A model generated the notes under the pieces. The model made no database searches. It was not told the origin of the DNA and worked only from the letters and a program-made list of their open reading frames with translations. Shown piece after piece: positions 8,281-17,177 of a DNA stretch of 64,000 bases. The translations under genes and the position numbers were made by a program. The DNA comes from Lentzea albidocapillata (GTDB lineage Bacteria; Actinomycetota; Actinomycetes; Mycobacteriales; Pseudonocardiaceae), in assembly GCF_000719115.1 (NCBI RefSeq), contig NZ_JOEA01000009.1, positions 372,001 through 436,000 on the forward strand, read 5' to 3'. The first letter of the stretch is position 1. Every line of letters starts with the position of its first letter.

Positions 8281-9315
8281 ATGAGCAACGTCACCACCAT
8301 GCGCGACACCGAGCAGCGCGAGATGCGCCGGACCGTGGCCGGCTTCCTGGACAAGCACTCCGACGTCCGTGCGGCCATCCACTCGGAATCCGGATTCGAC
8401 CCGGCGCTGTGGCGCCGTGTCACGGGAGAGCTGGGCCTGACCGCGCTCCTGGTCCCGGAGCGGTGCGGCGGCATGGGACTGGACTTCACCGACGCCTCCG
8501 TGGTGCTGGAGGAGTTCGGCCGCCGTCTGGTGCCCGGACCGCTCCTCACCACGCTGGTCGCCGCCGCGGTCCTGGAAACCTGCCGAACGCCCGAAGCCGA
8601 CCGCCTGCTGACGCGGATCGCCGCGGACGGCACGTCGGTCTCGATCGCCACCCATCCCGTGGCCGCCGACCGTGACCATCTCACCGGCGTCCTCGACCAC
8701 GTCATCCACGGCGTGGACACGGACGTGCTGCTGGTGGTCACCGAGGATCGGCGCCTTTACGCGGTCGACGCGCCCACCGGCCACCGCCGCACCGCGCTGG
8801 ACCACACCCGGACCCTGGCCACGGTCGTCCTCGACCGGACACCCGGCACCCTTCTCGGCGCCGGACAGCCGGTCGTGGACCTCCTCACCGACCTCGTCCT
8901 CACCGCCTTGGCAGCCGAATCGGCCGCAGCGGCCACGACCTGCCTCGACCTGACCGTGGAGTACCTCAAGATCCGAACCCAGTTCGGCAAGCCGCTGGGC
9001 ACGTTCCAGGCACTCAAGCACCGCTGCGCCGACCTGGCCGTGGCCGTGGCGGGCGCGACGTCGACGGCCTGGTACGCGGTCCGCGCCGCAGCCGCGGGCT
9101 CCGCCGAGCTGAACGTCGTGGCACCGCTGGCCAAGGCGGTCTGCGCCGACGCGTTGATGGCGGTCGCAGCCGAGTCGGTGCAACTGCACGGCGGCATCGG
9201 CTTCACCTTCGAGCACGACGCGCACCTCTACCTCAAGCGCGGCAAGGCCAATCAGCTGCTGTTCGGGTCCGGCGCCGAACTGCGCGCACGCGTCGCCGCG
9301 CTGGCCGGTCTGTGA
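8281..9315 (+). CDS. acyl-CoA dehydrogenase, smaller FadE subunit
   Basis: The 344-residue protein starts at ATG 8281, nine bases after fadE30. It keeps the C-terminal acyl-CoA dehydrogenase core (YLKIRTQFGKPLGTFQALKH near residues 225-245, QLHGGIGFTFEHD near the end), but the middle beta-domain is short and poorly conserved. This is the usual look of the partner subunit in heteromeric steroid FadEs (FadE28/FadE32/FadE33-like). It probably forms a complex with the FadE30-like protein or with another FadE encoded further on. The next gene begins in a GTGA overlap with its stop codon. Confidence 0.87.
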   Translation: MSNVTTMRDTEQREMRRTVAGFLDKHSDVRAAIHSESGFDPALWRRVTGELGLTALLVPERCGGMGLDFTDASVVLEEFGRRLVPGPLLTTLVAAAVLETCRTPEADRLLTRIAADGTSVSIATHPVAADRDHLTGVLDHVIHGVDTDVLLVVTEDRRLYAVDAPTGHRRTALDHTRTLATVVLDRTPGTLLGAGQPVVDLLTDLVLTALAAESAAAATTCLDLTVEYLKIRTQFGKPLGTFQALKHRCADLAVAVAGATSTAWYAVRAAAAGSAELNVVAPLAKAVCADALMAVAAESVQLHGGIGFTFEHDAHLYLKRGKANQLLFGSGAELRARVAALAGL

Positions 9316-9743
9316 ACGACCCGCGCCACGCAGCCGATCTGGTCCTGATCACCGACCTGGTGGCCCGCGTCGCCCACACCGCCGACGACGGAACCCCGGT
9401 GGACTACCTGGCGCTCTTCACCCCGGACGCGGTCTGGGAGATGCCCGGCCACCCGGCGGCCGGTGTCGCGGCCCAGTGCCGCCGGGGCCACGCCGAGATC
9501 GCCGCAGGTGTGGCGGAACGACGTGCGTCGGGCATCCAGGGGCCCGGCACCGCGACCCGTCACGTCGTGACGGGCACGGCGGTGGACCCGGACCGCGACA
9601 GGGCGACCGCCGTGTCCTGCTGGCGGTTCTACGCCTCGACCGACGGTGCGCCACGCCTGGTCGGCATGGGCCTGTACCACGACGAGTTCGTGCGCGTGGC
9701 CGGTCGTTGGCTGCTGGCGCGCCGCCGCGTCACGCTTGGGTGA
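9312..9743 (+). CDS. SnoaL-like / NTF2-fold protein
   Basis: The 143-residue protein starts at GTG 9312 in a four-base overlap with the upstream FadE. It has the NTF2-like arrangement: an N-terminal helix (LVARVAHTADDG), DYLALFTPDAVWEMP, and a C-terminal sheet with YHDEFVRVAGRWLLARRR. It is a third, more distant SnoaL-like member in the island. Its 3' end overlaps the convergent thioesterase gene by 14 bases, so no terminator separates the two operons. Function is unknown beyond a probable small-molecule isomerase or hydratase fold. Confidence 0.8.
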   Translation: MNDPRHAADLVLITDLVARVAHTADDGTPVDYLALFTPDAVWEMPGHPAAGVAAQCRRGHAEIAAGVAERRASGIQGPGTATRHVVTGTAVDPDRDRATAVSCWRFYASTDGAPRLVGMGLYHDEFVRVAGRWLLARRRVTLG

Positions 9744-10197
9744 CCGGCGGTGTCCTGGCCCCGTTCGACGGCGGCAGGGCTCGTGCCACCAGCGATCGCA
9801 GCGGCTCGGGCACCGGCACCGGTGAGCCGCCGGTGCCGATGGTCACCAGGGTCATCGAGCCGCGAGCCACCGCCACCCCGTCGTCGAGGCGCGTCATGCG
9901 CAGGTCCCAGCGGAACGAGGTGCGGCCCAGGTGGGCCACACCCAGCCCGATCCGGACGCGCTGGAAGAGGCTCGCCGGGACCAGGTACTCGCACTCGGCG
10001 GCACGGGTGATCGTCCGGAACCCGTACCGCTCGTCCAGAGTGTCCTGGCGCAGGTCGTTGAGGTACAGCCACTCCGTGTGCACGCGTTCCATCCACGGGA
10101 ACCACGCCGCGAAGTACAGAATTCGCGCCGGGTCGCAGTCCGCGTAGCTCAGTCGCATGTCGAGGTGGTGGACCTCCCGGAACCGCTCATCCGTCAC
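9730..10197 (-). CDS. acyl-CoA thioesterase, 4-hydroxybenzoyl-CoA type hot-dog fold
   Basis: The protein has 155 residues when started at GTG 10197, eleven bases inside the upstream SDR gene. The N-terminal MRLSYADCDPARILYFAAWF contains the Asp-x-Asp region typical of 4-hydroxybenzoyl-CoA/YbgC thioesterases, followed by the long helix with FPWMERVHTEW. It would hydrolyse an acyl-CoA to the free acid, perhaps to recover CoA from dead-end intermediates. It is the last gene of the leftward fadA6 operon. Confidence 0.82.
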   Translation of the reverse strand: MTDERFREVHHLDMRLSYADCDPARILYFAAWFPWMERVHTEWLYLNDLRQDTLDERYGFRTITRAAECEYLVPASLFQRVRIGLGVAHLGRTSFRWDLRMTRLDDGVAVARGSMTLVTIGTGGSPVPVPEPLRSLVARALPPSNGARTPPVTQA

Positions 10198-10957
10198 GCC
10201 GGGCCGCCAGGTAGCGCGACGGGAACTCGCCACCGCCGTCGACCAGCAACTCGGCGCCGTTGACGTACTCGGCGCCGGGCGAGGCGAGCAGCAGGCACGC
10301 GGCGGCGATGTCGGCCGGGGTCGCCATCCGCCCCATCGGGACGGTGGCGGCCACCCGCTCCTGCCCGGCCTCGTCGCCGTAGCTCAGGTGCGACAGCTCG
10401 GTCCGCACGAGCCCGACGGTCACCTGGTTCACCCGCACCTGCGGCGCGAAGTCCATGGCGAGTGCGCGGGTCAGCACGGTCAGTCCGGCTTTCGCCGCCG
10501 AGTAGGCGGCGGCGTCGGGCGAGGGGTTGCGCCCGGCCACGCTGCCGATGTTGATGATCAGGCCGCCTTCCGGTTGCTCCTTCATCACCGCGTTGGCGGG
10601 TTGGGCCAGGTAGAACGGCGCGAGCAGGTTCAGGGTGACGACCGCGGCGACGAACCGGGGCGAGACGGTCGCGCTGTCCGCGGGCGGCGCGCCGCCCGCG
10701 TTGTTCACCAGCACGTCCAGGCGCCCGAACCGGTCGACCGCTGTCCGCACGACCCGTTCAGCCTCGTCCGGCTGCCGGATGTCCGCCTGAATGAAGACCG
10801 CGGAACGACCGCCCCCGGTGGGTGGCTCCGACGTCTCGGATCGTCCGCACACCACCACGTCCGCGCCCTCGTCCAGGAACCGCCGCGCGATCACCGCGCC
10901 GATGCCCCGAGTGCCGCCGGTGACGATGACGACCCGGCCCTGCTGCGTCCCGGTCAT
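10187..10957 (-). CDS. short-chain dehydrogenase/reductase
   Basis: The 256-residue protein starts at ATG 10957, overlapping the fadA6 stop (ATGA). It has TGGTRGIGAV near residue 14, LVNNAGGAPP, and the active site GSVAGRNP with YSAAKAGL. The C-terminal NGAELLVDGGG is standard for the family. A long in-frame extension upstream belongs to another frame of the thiolase gene and is not used. Lying between fadA6 and a thioesterase, it probably oxidises or reduces a hydroxyacyl-CoA in the same pathway. Confidence 0.88.
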   Translation of the reverse strand: MTGTQQGRVVIVTGGTRGIGAVIARRFLDEGADVVVCGRSETSEPPTGGGRSAVFIQADIRQPDEAERVVRTAVDRFGRLDVLVNNAGGAPPADSATVSPRFVAAVVTLNLLAPFYLAQPANAVMKEQPEGGLIINIGSVAGRNPSPDAAAYSAAKAGLTVLTRALAMDFAPQVRVNQVTVGLVRTELSHLSYGDEAGQERVAATVPMGRMATPADIAAACLLLASPGAEYVNGAELLVDGGGEFPSRYLAARRDG

Positions 10958-12108
10958 CCGAGGCGCTCGATGATCGTCACGTTGGCCTGCCCGCCACCTT
11001 CGCACATCGTCTGCAACCCGAACCGGCCACCGGTTCGCTCCAGCGAGTGCAGGAGCGTCGTCATCAGCCGTGCCCCGGTCGCGCCGAGTGGGTGCCCGAG
11101 CGCGATCGCGCCGCCGCCGACGTTGACCCGGGCCGGATCGGCCCCGGTCTCGGCCAGCCACGCCATGACCACCGGCGCGAACGCCTCGTTGATCTCCACG
11201 AGGTCGATGTCGTCGATGGTGAGCCCGGTCCTGGCCAGCGCGCGGGCGGTCGCCGGGATCGGCGCGGTGAGCATCCACACCGGGTCCGCTCCCGACACCG
11301 ACAGGTGGTGGATACGTGCCCGCGGCGTCACACCGTGGTCGCGCACGGCCTGCTCGGACATCACCAGCAACGCCGCCGCGCCGTCGCTGATCTGGCTGGC
11401 CATGGCCGCGGTGATGCTGCCGCCTTCCTCCAGTGGCGCCAGCGCGGCCATCTTCTCAGCCGAGGTGTCCGGCCGGGGGCAGGTGTCGACGGTGGCCTCA
11501 CCCAGCGGCAGGATCTCCTTCTCGAACCACCCGGAGCCGACGGCCTCGACGGCGCGCTGGTGGCTGCGCAGCGCGAACGCCTCCATGGCCTCGCGGGAGG
11601 TGTGCCACTTGCTCGCGATCATCTCCGCCGAACGGAACTGGGAGATCTCGGCGTTGCCGTACCGCCGCTGCCAGCCCGCCGACCCGGAGAACGGGTCGGC
11701 GAAGCCGAAGTGCTGTCCGGCGGTCATCGCCGCCGAGATCGGGATGGCGCTCATGTTCTGCACGCCTGCCGCCACCACGACGTCCGCCGTGCCGCTCAGC
11801 ACTGCCTGCGCGGCGAAGTGCACCGCCTGCTGGGACGAACCGCACTGCCGGTCGACCGTCACGCCGGGCACGTGGTCGGGCAGCCCGGCGGCGAGCCACG
11901 AGGTACGCGCGATGCAACCGGCCTGCGGGCCGATGGTGTCGACGCAGCCCATCACCACGTCGTCCACCGCGCCGGGGTCGACGCCCGACCGCCGCATCAG
12001 CCCGGCGAGCACGTGCGCGCCCAGGTCTGCCGGGTGCACGCCGGCGAGCGCGCCGCCGCGTCTGGTCACGGGCGTGCGGAGCGCCTCGACGAGGTAAGCC
12101 TCGGCCAT
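10954..12108 (-). CDS. fadA6: thiolase FadA6
   Basis: The 384-residue thiolase starts at ATG 12108, preceded by AGGAAGG. The catalytic cysteine is in VDRQCGSSQQ near residue 84. GHPLGATGAR carries the histidine and MCEGGGQ the second cysteine. The N-terminal run ALAGVHPADLGA and CVDTIGPQAGCIARTSWLAA closely follow what I recall of mycobacterial FadA6 (Rv3556c, 386 residues), the thiolase of the steroid ring C/D pathway. It leads a leftward operon with an SDR and a thioesterase and shares a KstR2-type operator with divergent fadD3. Confidence 0.87.
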   Translation of the reverse strand: MAEAYLVEALRTPVTRRGGALAGVHPADLGAHVLAGLMRRSGVDPGAVDDVVMGCVDTIGPQAGCIARTSWLAAGLPDHVPGVTVDRQCGSSQQAVHFAAQAVLSGTADVVVAAGVQNMSAIPISAAMTAGQHFGFADPFSGSAGWQRRYGNAEISQFRSAEMIASKWHTSREAMEAFALRSHQRAVEAVGSGWFEKEILPLGEATVDTCPRPDTSAEKMAALAPLEEGGSITAAMASQISDGAAALLVMSEQAVRDHGVTPRARIHHLSVSGADPVWMLTAPIPATARALARTGLTIDDIDLVEINEAFAPVVMAWLAETGADPARVNVGGGAIALGHPLGATGARLMTTLLHSLERTGGRFGLQTMCEGGGQANVTIIERLG

Positions 12109-12144
12109 GTGGATCCTTCCTGACAATGGGTGCGACCGCAGTCT

Positions 12145-12158
12145 AGCAAGCGCTTGGT
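12145..12158. promoter_or_regulatory. KstR2-type operator 3
   Basis: The sequence AGCAAGCGCTTGGT lies in the 101-base gap between the divergent fadA6 (start 12108) and fadD3 (start 12210). It fits the KstR2 consensus and can serve both promoters. Confidence 0.87.
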
Positions 12159-12209
12159 TGGTCCGATAGGGTTGCCAGCACGATCTGCTGGAACCATAGG
12201 GAGGCGCGC

Positions 12210-13832
12210 GTGTCGCAAACGGACACCGGAGGCACGGACACCGGACACCTGACCATCCCCGCGTGCCTGCGCTCGGCGGCGGTGGAGGCGCCGGACGTGG
12301 ACGCCGTGGTCGACGGCGACGTGCGGCTGAGCTTCGCCGACCTGGACGCCGCGGTCACCCGGTTCGCGCGGGCCGTGATCGCCCGCGGGCTCCAACCCGG
12401 CGACCGCGCGGCGGTGTGGGCCCCGAACTCGGCGGGCTGGGTCGTCGCCGCGCTGGGCATCCTGGCCGCCGGTGGCGTCCTGGTTCCGGTGAACACCCGC
12501 TTCAAGGGCGAGGAGGCCCGGTTCGCCCTGACCAAGGTGCGGGCGAGCATGCTGGTGGTCGAGGACCGCTTCCTCGACCACCACTACCTGGCGATGTTGC
12601 GCGACAGCAGCCCCGAGAAGCCCGGCGGCCGGCGGCCCGTGCCCGCGCTGCCGCACCTGCACACCGTGGTCACCCTGGACGACACCGACGACCGCACCGC
12701 GTTGACCCTCGACGCGTTCCTGGCCGGCGGCGACCACACGCCGGAATCCGAGGTCGACCGCCGGATCGCCGCGATCCGGCCCGACGACGTGGCCGACATC
12801 CTCTTCACCTCGGGTACCACCGGCTACCCCAAGGGCGCCATGGTGACCCACCTGAGCGACCTCCTCGTGGACGAGGCGTGGAGCGACATGTGCGGTCTGC
12901 GGCCCGGCGACCGCTACCTGCTGATCAACCCGTTCTTCCACAGCTTCGGGTACCGGGCCGGCATCCTGGCCTGTCTGATCCGCCGGGCCACCATGGTGCC
13001 GCTGGCGGTGTTCGACGTGGACGCCGCCCTGACCCTCGTGCAGCGCGAGCGGATCACCGTCTTCCCCGGAGCACCCACCGTCTACTCGTCGATCCTGGCG
13101 CACCCCCGGCTCGCCGACTACGACCTCACCTCGGTGCGGCTGGCGGTCACGGGCGCGACCGTCGTCCCGGTGCCGTTGCTGAAGAGCATGCGCGAGACGC
13201 TGGGCTTCCGGGAGGTGATCACCGCCTACGGGCTCACCGAGACCTGCGGCACGGCCACCGTGTGCCCGCCGGACGCGGACCTGGAGCGACTGTCGACCAG
13301 TTGTGGCAAGGCCATTCCGGGCACCGAGGTCGCCGTGGTCGGCACCGGGGGCATGCCGCTGCCGCCCGGCGAAGAGGGCGAGGTCGTCGTCCGCGGCCAC
13401 AACGTGATGCTCGGCTACTTCGAGGACCCGGAGGCCACCGCCGCCGCCATCGACGCGGACGGCTGGCTGCACACGGGCGACATCGGCCGGCTGGACGCGG
13501 ACGGCTACCTGCGGATCACCGACCGGCTCAAGGACATGTTCGTGGTCGGCGGGTTCAACGTGTATCCCGCTGAGATCGAGCGGCTGCTCGGCGACCACCC
13601 CGGCGTGGCCGAGGTCGCCGTGGTCGGCATCCCCGACGTGCGGCTGGGCGAAGTGGGTCACGCCTTCGTCGTGCCCCGCGCCGGTGCCGCGCCCACGGAG
13701 GAGGAACTCATCGCGTACTGCCGGCGGACGATGGCCAACTTCAAGGTGCCGCGCCGGGTCACGTTCGTCGGCGAGTTGCCCCGGACGCCCAGCGGCAAGG
13801 TCCAGAAATTCCGGCTCGGCGACCGCGGGTGA
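12210..13832 (+). CDS. fadD3: HIP-CoA ligase FadD3
   Basis: The 540-residue ANL-superfamily acyl-CoA synthetase starts at GTG 12210, with GGGAGG upstream. It has the AMP-binding loop FTSGTTGYPKGAMVTH near residue 203, the NPFFHSFGY motif shared with FadD3 proteins, AYGLTETCGT, the hinge region DRLKDMFVVGGFNVYPAE, and the C-terminal lysine in RTPSGKVQK. FadD3 activates HIP, the propionate-bearing indanedione left after removal of steroid rings A and B, to HIP-CoA (established in mycobacteria and rhodococci). It is followed by a thiolase and is divergent from fadA6. Confidence 0.87.
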   Translation: MSQTDTGGTDTGHLTIPACLRSAAVEAPDVDAVVDGDVRLSFADLDAAVTRFARAVIARGLQPGDRAAVWAPNSAGWVVAALGILAAGGVLVPVNTRFKGEEARFALTKVRASMLVVEDRFLDHHYLAMLRDSSPEKPGGRRPVPALPHLHTVVTLDDTDDRTALTLDAFLAGGDHTPESEVDRRIAAIRPDDVADILFTSGTTGYPKGAMVTHLSDLLVDEAWSDMCGLRPGDRYLLINPFFHSFGYRAGILACLIRRATMVPLAVFDVDAALTLVQRERITVFPGAPTVYSSILAHPRLADYDLTSVRLAVTGATVVPVPLLKSMRETLGFREVITAYGLTETCGTATVCPPDADLERLSTSCGKAIPGTEVAVVGTGGMPLPPGEEGEVVVRGHNVMLGYFEDPEATAAAIDADGWLHTGDIGRLDADGYLRITDRLKDMFVVGGFNVYPAEIERLLGDHPGVAEVAVVGIPDVRLGEVGHAFVVPRAGAAPTEEELIAYCRRTMANFKVPRRVTFVGELPRTPSGKVQKFRLGDRG

Positions 13833-13887
13833 GCACGCTGCCGCCGAGCCGGTTCCACATCCACCCACCCAGCACCGAGGAGCTTCG

Positions 13888-15108
13888 ATGCCCGAAGCCG
13901 TGATCGTCGCCGCCGCCCGTTCGCCGATCGGACGCGCCTTCAAGGGAACGCTGACCGGGATGCGCGCCGACGACCTCGCGGTCGCGATGGTTCGCGCCGC
14001 GCTCGACCAGGTGCCGCAACTCGACCCGCACTCCGTGGAAGACCTGATGCTCGGCGTCGCGCAACCGGCGGGCGAGCAGGGCTACGGGATGGCGCGGGTC
14101 GTCGCGGTGGCGCTCGGGCTCGACGAAGTGCCGGGCACCACCGTCCAGCGCTACTGCGCGTCCAGCCTCCAGACCAGCCGGATGGCGTTGCACGCGATCA
14201 GGGCGGGTGAGGCGCACGCGTTGATCTCGGCCGGGGCCGAGGCGGTGTCGCGGTTCGCCCAAGGCAAGGCCGACGGCATGCCCGGCACCCGCAACCCGCT
14301 GTTCGGCGCGGCGGGCGCACGCAGCGAGACCCGGGCCGGTGACGGCGTGCCGACCTGGACGGATCCGCGGTCCGCGGGCCAGGTGCCGGACGTCTACCTC
14401 GCCATGGGGCAGACCGCGGAGAACGTGGCCCAGGTGCGTGGCGTGAGCAGGCAGGCGCAGGACGAGTTCGCCGCGTTGAGCCAGCAGCGCGCGCAGCGGG
14501 CCATCACGGACGGGTTCTTCGCGCTGGACATCACCCCGGTGACCACCCCGGACGGGACGGTCGTCGCGGCCGACGACGGGCCGAGGGCCGGGATCACCGC
14601 GGCGTCCCTGGCCGGTCTGAAGCCCGCGTTCCGGCCGGACGGCACCGTGACGGCGGGCAACTGCTGCGGCCTCAACGACGGCGCGGCGGCGCTGGTCGTG
14701 CTGTCCGACGGGAAGGCCGCGGAACTGGGCGTCACGCCGTTGGCGCGCATCGTGTCCACCGGGGTCTCGGCGATCTCGCCGGAGATCATGGGCCTCGGAC
14801 CCGTCGAGGCGTCCCGGCGGGCGCTGGCCGCAGCCGGGATGACGGTGGGCGACATGGACCTGGTGGAGATCAACGAGGCGTTCGCCGCGCAGGTGCTGCC
14901 GACCATGGAGGATCTCAAGCTCGACGTCGAGCGGGTGAACGTGCACGGCGGCGCGATCGCGCTGGGGCACCCGTTCGGGCAGACCGGGGCACGGCTGACC
15001 ACGACGCTGGTCAACGGGCTGAAGTTCCGGGACGGCCAGTTCGGGTTGGTGGCCATGTGCACGGCGGGTGGCCAGGGGATGGCGATGGTGGTCGAGCGCC
15101 TTTCGTAG
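13888..15108 (+). CDS. acetyl-CoA acetyltransferase-type thiolase
   Basis: The 406-residue thiolase starts at ATG 13888 after GAGGAG; an in-frame upstream extension lies within the fadD3 gene and is not used. The catalytic cysteine is in VQRYCASSLQ near residue 90. GHPFGQTGAR carries the histidine and MCTAGGQGMA the second cysteine. It belongs to the FadA/PhaA type rather than the FadA6 subgroup. It may cleave the short beta-ketoacyl-CoA products released late in the pathway. It shares an operon with fadD3 and ends before a strong hairpin terminator. Confidence 0.88.
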   Translation: MPEAVIVAAARSPIGRAFKGTLTGMRADDLAVAMVRAALDQVPQLDPHSVEDLMLGVAQPAGEQGYGMARVVAVALGLDEVPGTTVQRYCASSLQTSRMALHAIRAGEAHALISAGAEAVSRFAQGKADGMPGTRNPLFGAAGARSETRAGDGVPTWTDPRSAGQVPDVYLAMGQTAENVAQVRGVSRQAQDEFAALSQQRAQRAITDGFFALDITPVTTPDGTVVAADDGPRAGITAASLAGLKPAFRPDGTVTAGNCCGLNDGAAALVVLSDGKAAELGVTPLARIVSTGVSAISPEIMGLGPVEASRRALAAAGMTVGDMDLVEINEAFAAQVLPTMEDLKLDVERVNVHGGAIALGHPFGQTGARLTTTLVNGLKFRDGQFGLVAMCTAGGQGMAMVVERLS

Positions 15109-15118
15109 TCCCCGCGGT

Positions 15119-15151
15119 GTGCCTCGGAACCGGTCGCCGTTTCCGAGGCAC
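15119..15151. terminator. bidirectional hairpin terminator
   Basis: A perfect 11-bp stem (GTGCCTCGGAA paired with TTCCGAGGCAC) with an 11-base loop lies between the convergent thiolase (ends 15108) and phosphotransferase (ends 15157) genes. There is no clear U-run, as is common in high-G+C actinobacteria. Confidence 0.75.
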
Positions 15152-15156
15152 GGTCG

Positions 15157-16194
15157 TCACCGCAGGCGTGCGGTGGCCTGCCACGCCTGCGCCGCCAGGC
15201 CCGCCGCCTGCTCGGCGAACGACTCCGGGGTCCGGTCGGTCGAGCCCATCGCCCCGGCGGCCATCCTCGTGTAGACGTTCTCCACGATGCATGCGGTCTT
15301 CCACCAGTTGAACGCCAGGTGGTAGTCCATCGACACCGGGTCCACGCCGAGCCGGTCGAAGTACCGCGCGGACAGTTCGTCGCGCGAACCGAAACCGGGA
15401 ACCGTGGTCGGTGGCGCGTGCAGCGCGGTGTGTTCGTCACCCGGTTCCGCCCAGTAGACCAGGAACTGGCCGAGGTCGGCCAATGGGTCGCCGACGGTGG
15501 TCAGCTCCCAGTCGAGGATGCCGAGCACGCGCCCGTCCCGGCCGAGAACGCAGTTGTCCAGGCGGAAGTCGCCGTGCACGATCGCGGTGCGGGTCTGCTC
15601 GGGCACCCGGTCGGCCAGCCGGGCGTGCGCGCGTTCCAGGTCGGGCAGTGGCCGGGTGGCCGTGCCGCGCCAGTTCTCGTGCCAGCGGCGCAGCTGGCGG
15701 GCCAGGTGGTCGCGTCGCCCGGCCAGCGCGTCCAGACCGAGCCCGGCCGGGTCGATCGAGTGCAGGCCTGCCATCGCGTCGATCAGCGCGGGGCCGATCG
15801 CGGCCCGGTTCGCCTCCGGCAGCGCCGTCCGCGCTCCGTCCGGATCGCGCAGCACCAAGCCGTCCAGGTACTCCAGCACGATGAACGGCGCTCCGGTGAC
15901 CGACAGGTCGTCACACACCGCGAGCACGGCCGGCACCGGCACGCCCGTCGCGACGGCCTGGAGCAACCGAGCCTCACGCAGCACGTCGTGCGCGGTCGCC
16001 GGGTGATCGCCGAGCGGGGGCCTGCGCAGCACCCATCGGTTACCGTTGGCGTCTGTGACCAGGAACGTCAGGTTGGAGCGCCCGCCGGTGAGCCGGGTGT
16101 AGCTGACAGGTCGGCGTAGTCCCGGCAGCGTGGCGGCCAGTCGGTCCGCCACGGCGGCGGTGATGCCCAGTGCGGTCTGGTCGATCAGGCCCAT
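15157..16194 (-). CDS. APH-family phosphotransferase (ACAD10/11-type)
   Basis: The 345-residue protein belongs to the aminoglycoside phosphotransferase/choline kinase fold. HGDFRLDN near residue 207 is the Brenner catalytic motif, and ILDWELTTVGDPLADLG holds the metal-binding Asp. FIVLEYLDGLVL is the hinge. Such proteins are often encoded beside acyl-CoA dehydrogenases, and the human ACAD10/11 kinases phosphorylate 4-hydroxyacyl-CoA, so phosphorylation of a hydroxyacyl substrate is a plausible role. It is divergent from the liv operon across a KstR2-type operator, which places it in the same regulon. Confidence 0.82.
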   Translation of the reverse strand: MGLIDQTALGITAAVADRLAATLPGLRRPVSYTRLTGGRSNLTFLVTDANGNRWVLRRPPLGDHPATAHDVLREARLLQAVATGVPVPAVLAVCDDLSVTGAPFIVLEYLDGLVLRDPDGARTALPEANRAAIGPALIDAMAGLHSIDPAGLGLDALAGRRDHLARQLRRWHENWRGTATRPLPDLERAHARLADRVPEQTRTAIVHGDFRLDNCVLGRDGRVLGILDWELTTVGDPLADLGQFLVYWAEPGDEHTALHAPPTTVPGFGSRDELSARYFDRLGVDPVSMDYHLAFNWWKTACIVENVYTRMAAGAMGSTDRTPESFAEQAAGLAAQAWQATARLR

Positions 16195-16244
16195 CGGTGG
16201 CTCCCAGGTGTGGTCGTCGTCGAAACCTCGCGCAAAGTAACTCT

Positions 16245-16258
16245 ACCAAGCGCTTGGT
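16245..16258. promoter_or_regulatory. KstR2-type operator 4
   Basis: ACCAAGCGCTTGGT is a perfect 14-bp palindrome and an exact fit to the KstR2 consensus. It sits between the divergent phosphotransferase gene (start 16194) and livH (start 16316). Confidence 0.88.
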
Positions 16259-16315
16259 TGGTCAGCTAGAGTGCCAGCACGACAAGGGGCAACGCAGCCT
16301 GGAGGAGGAGGTCCG

Positions 16316-17173
16316 GTGACATCGATCTGGTCGGGCCTGTCGATCGGGGCGGTCTACGCCTTGGTCGCCATCGGATACAACCTGGTCTTCATCGCCTACA
16401 CGACCTTCAACTTCGCGCATGCGCAGTTGATGATGTTCGCGATCTTCGTGACCTACTGGGGCCTGGTCGTCGCCGAGTTGCCGGTGCTGCTGATCGTCCT
16501 GATCGCGGTGGTGGTGGTCGGGCTCGTCGCCCTGGTCGAGGAGCTGATCGCGATCCGCCCGGTCAAGGGCACCCACGCACACCTGGTCACCACCCTCGGC
16601 ATGGCCACCCTGCTCGACGGCGTCACCCGGATCATCTGGGGTGACCAGGTGCTGAAGGTGCCGTCGGTGCTCTCGGACGCGACCTGGACGGTGTTCGGCG
16701 GCCGGGTGAGCGTGGTGGAGCTGGCGCTCATCGTCGCTGTCCTCGTGATCGCCGGCGCACTGATCCTCTACAGCCGGCGATCTCTCGTCGGCCTGGCCAT
16801 GCTCGCCATGGCCGAGGATCGGGAGGCCGCCCTGCTGCGCGGCATCGACGTGCGGAAGCTCGCCCTCGGCGCGTTCGTCTTCACCGGCGTGCTGGCCGGG
16901 CTCACCGGACCGCTGGTCGGTCCCAAGACCTTCGCGGTGGCCACGCTCGGCGCGGCCCTGGCCCTCAAGGGCTTCGTCGCGGTCGCCATCGGCGGGTTCG
17001 GCAGCCTGTCCGGCGCGGTGATCGGCGGGTTCGTGGTCGGGCTGGTGGAGTCGCTGTCCGGGCGCTGGCTCGGCAGTGATTTCCCGACCATCGCGGTCTT
17101 CGTGGTGCTGATCTCGATCCTGATGCTCAAACCGGCCGGACTGTTCGGCACGACCAGGGAAAGGGCGGTCTAG
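16316..17173 (+). CDS. livH: LivH-type ABC transporter permease
   Basis: The 285-residue integral membrane protein starts at GTG 16316, placed by the very strong Shine-Dalgarno GGAGGAGGAGG five bases upstream. It opens with the LivH hallmark GLSIGAVYALVAIGYNLVF, then NFAHAQLMMF, and has about eight membrane segments. KGFVAVAIGGFGSLSGAVIG near residue 225 is the cytoplasmic loop that contacts the ATPase. It belongs to the branched-chain amino acid (HAAT) importer family. The KstR2-type operator upstream argues that the cargo is a steroid-derived compound rather than an amino acid. Confidence 0.9.
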   Translation: MTSIWSGLSIGAVYALVAIGYNLVFIAYTTFNFAHAQLMMFAIFVTYWGLVVAELPVLLIVLIAVVVVGLVALVEELIAIRPVKGTHAHLVTTLGMATLLDGVTRIIWGDQVLKVPSVLSDATWTVFGGRVSVVELALIVAVLVIAGALILYSRRSLVGLAMLAMAEDREAALLRGIDVRKLALGAFVFTGVLAGLTGPLVGPKTFAVATLGAALALKGFVAVAIGGFGSLSGAVIGGFVVGLVESLSGRWLGSDFPTIAVFVVLISILMLKPAGLFGTTRERAV

Positions 17174-17177
17174 CGCG

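Noticed and set aside
6922..9225. A 767-codon open frame on the minus strand opposite the fadE genes
   Set aside because: It runs antisense to three well-supported acyl-CoA genes and has biased, repetitive composition with no family features; high G+C codon bias makes such frames common.
12066..13943. A 625-codon minus-strand frame opposite fadD3
   Set aside because: It is a shadow of fadD3, whose motifs are complete on the plus strand.
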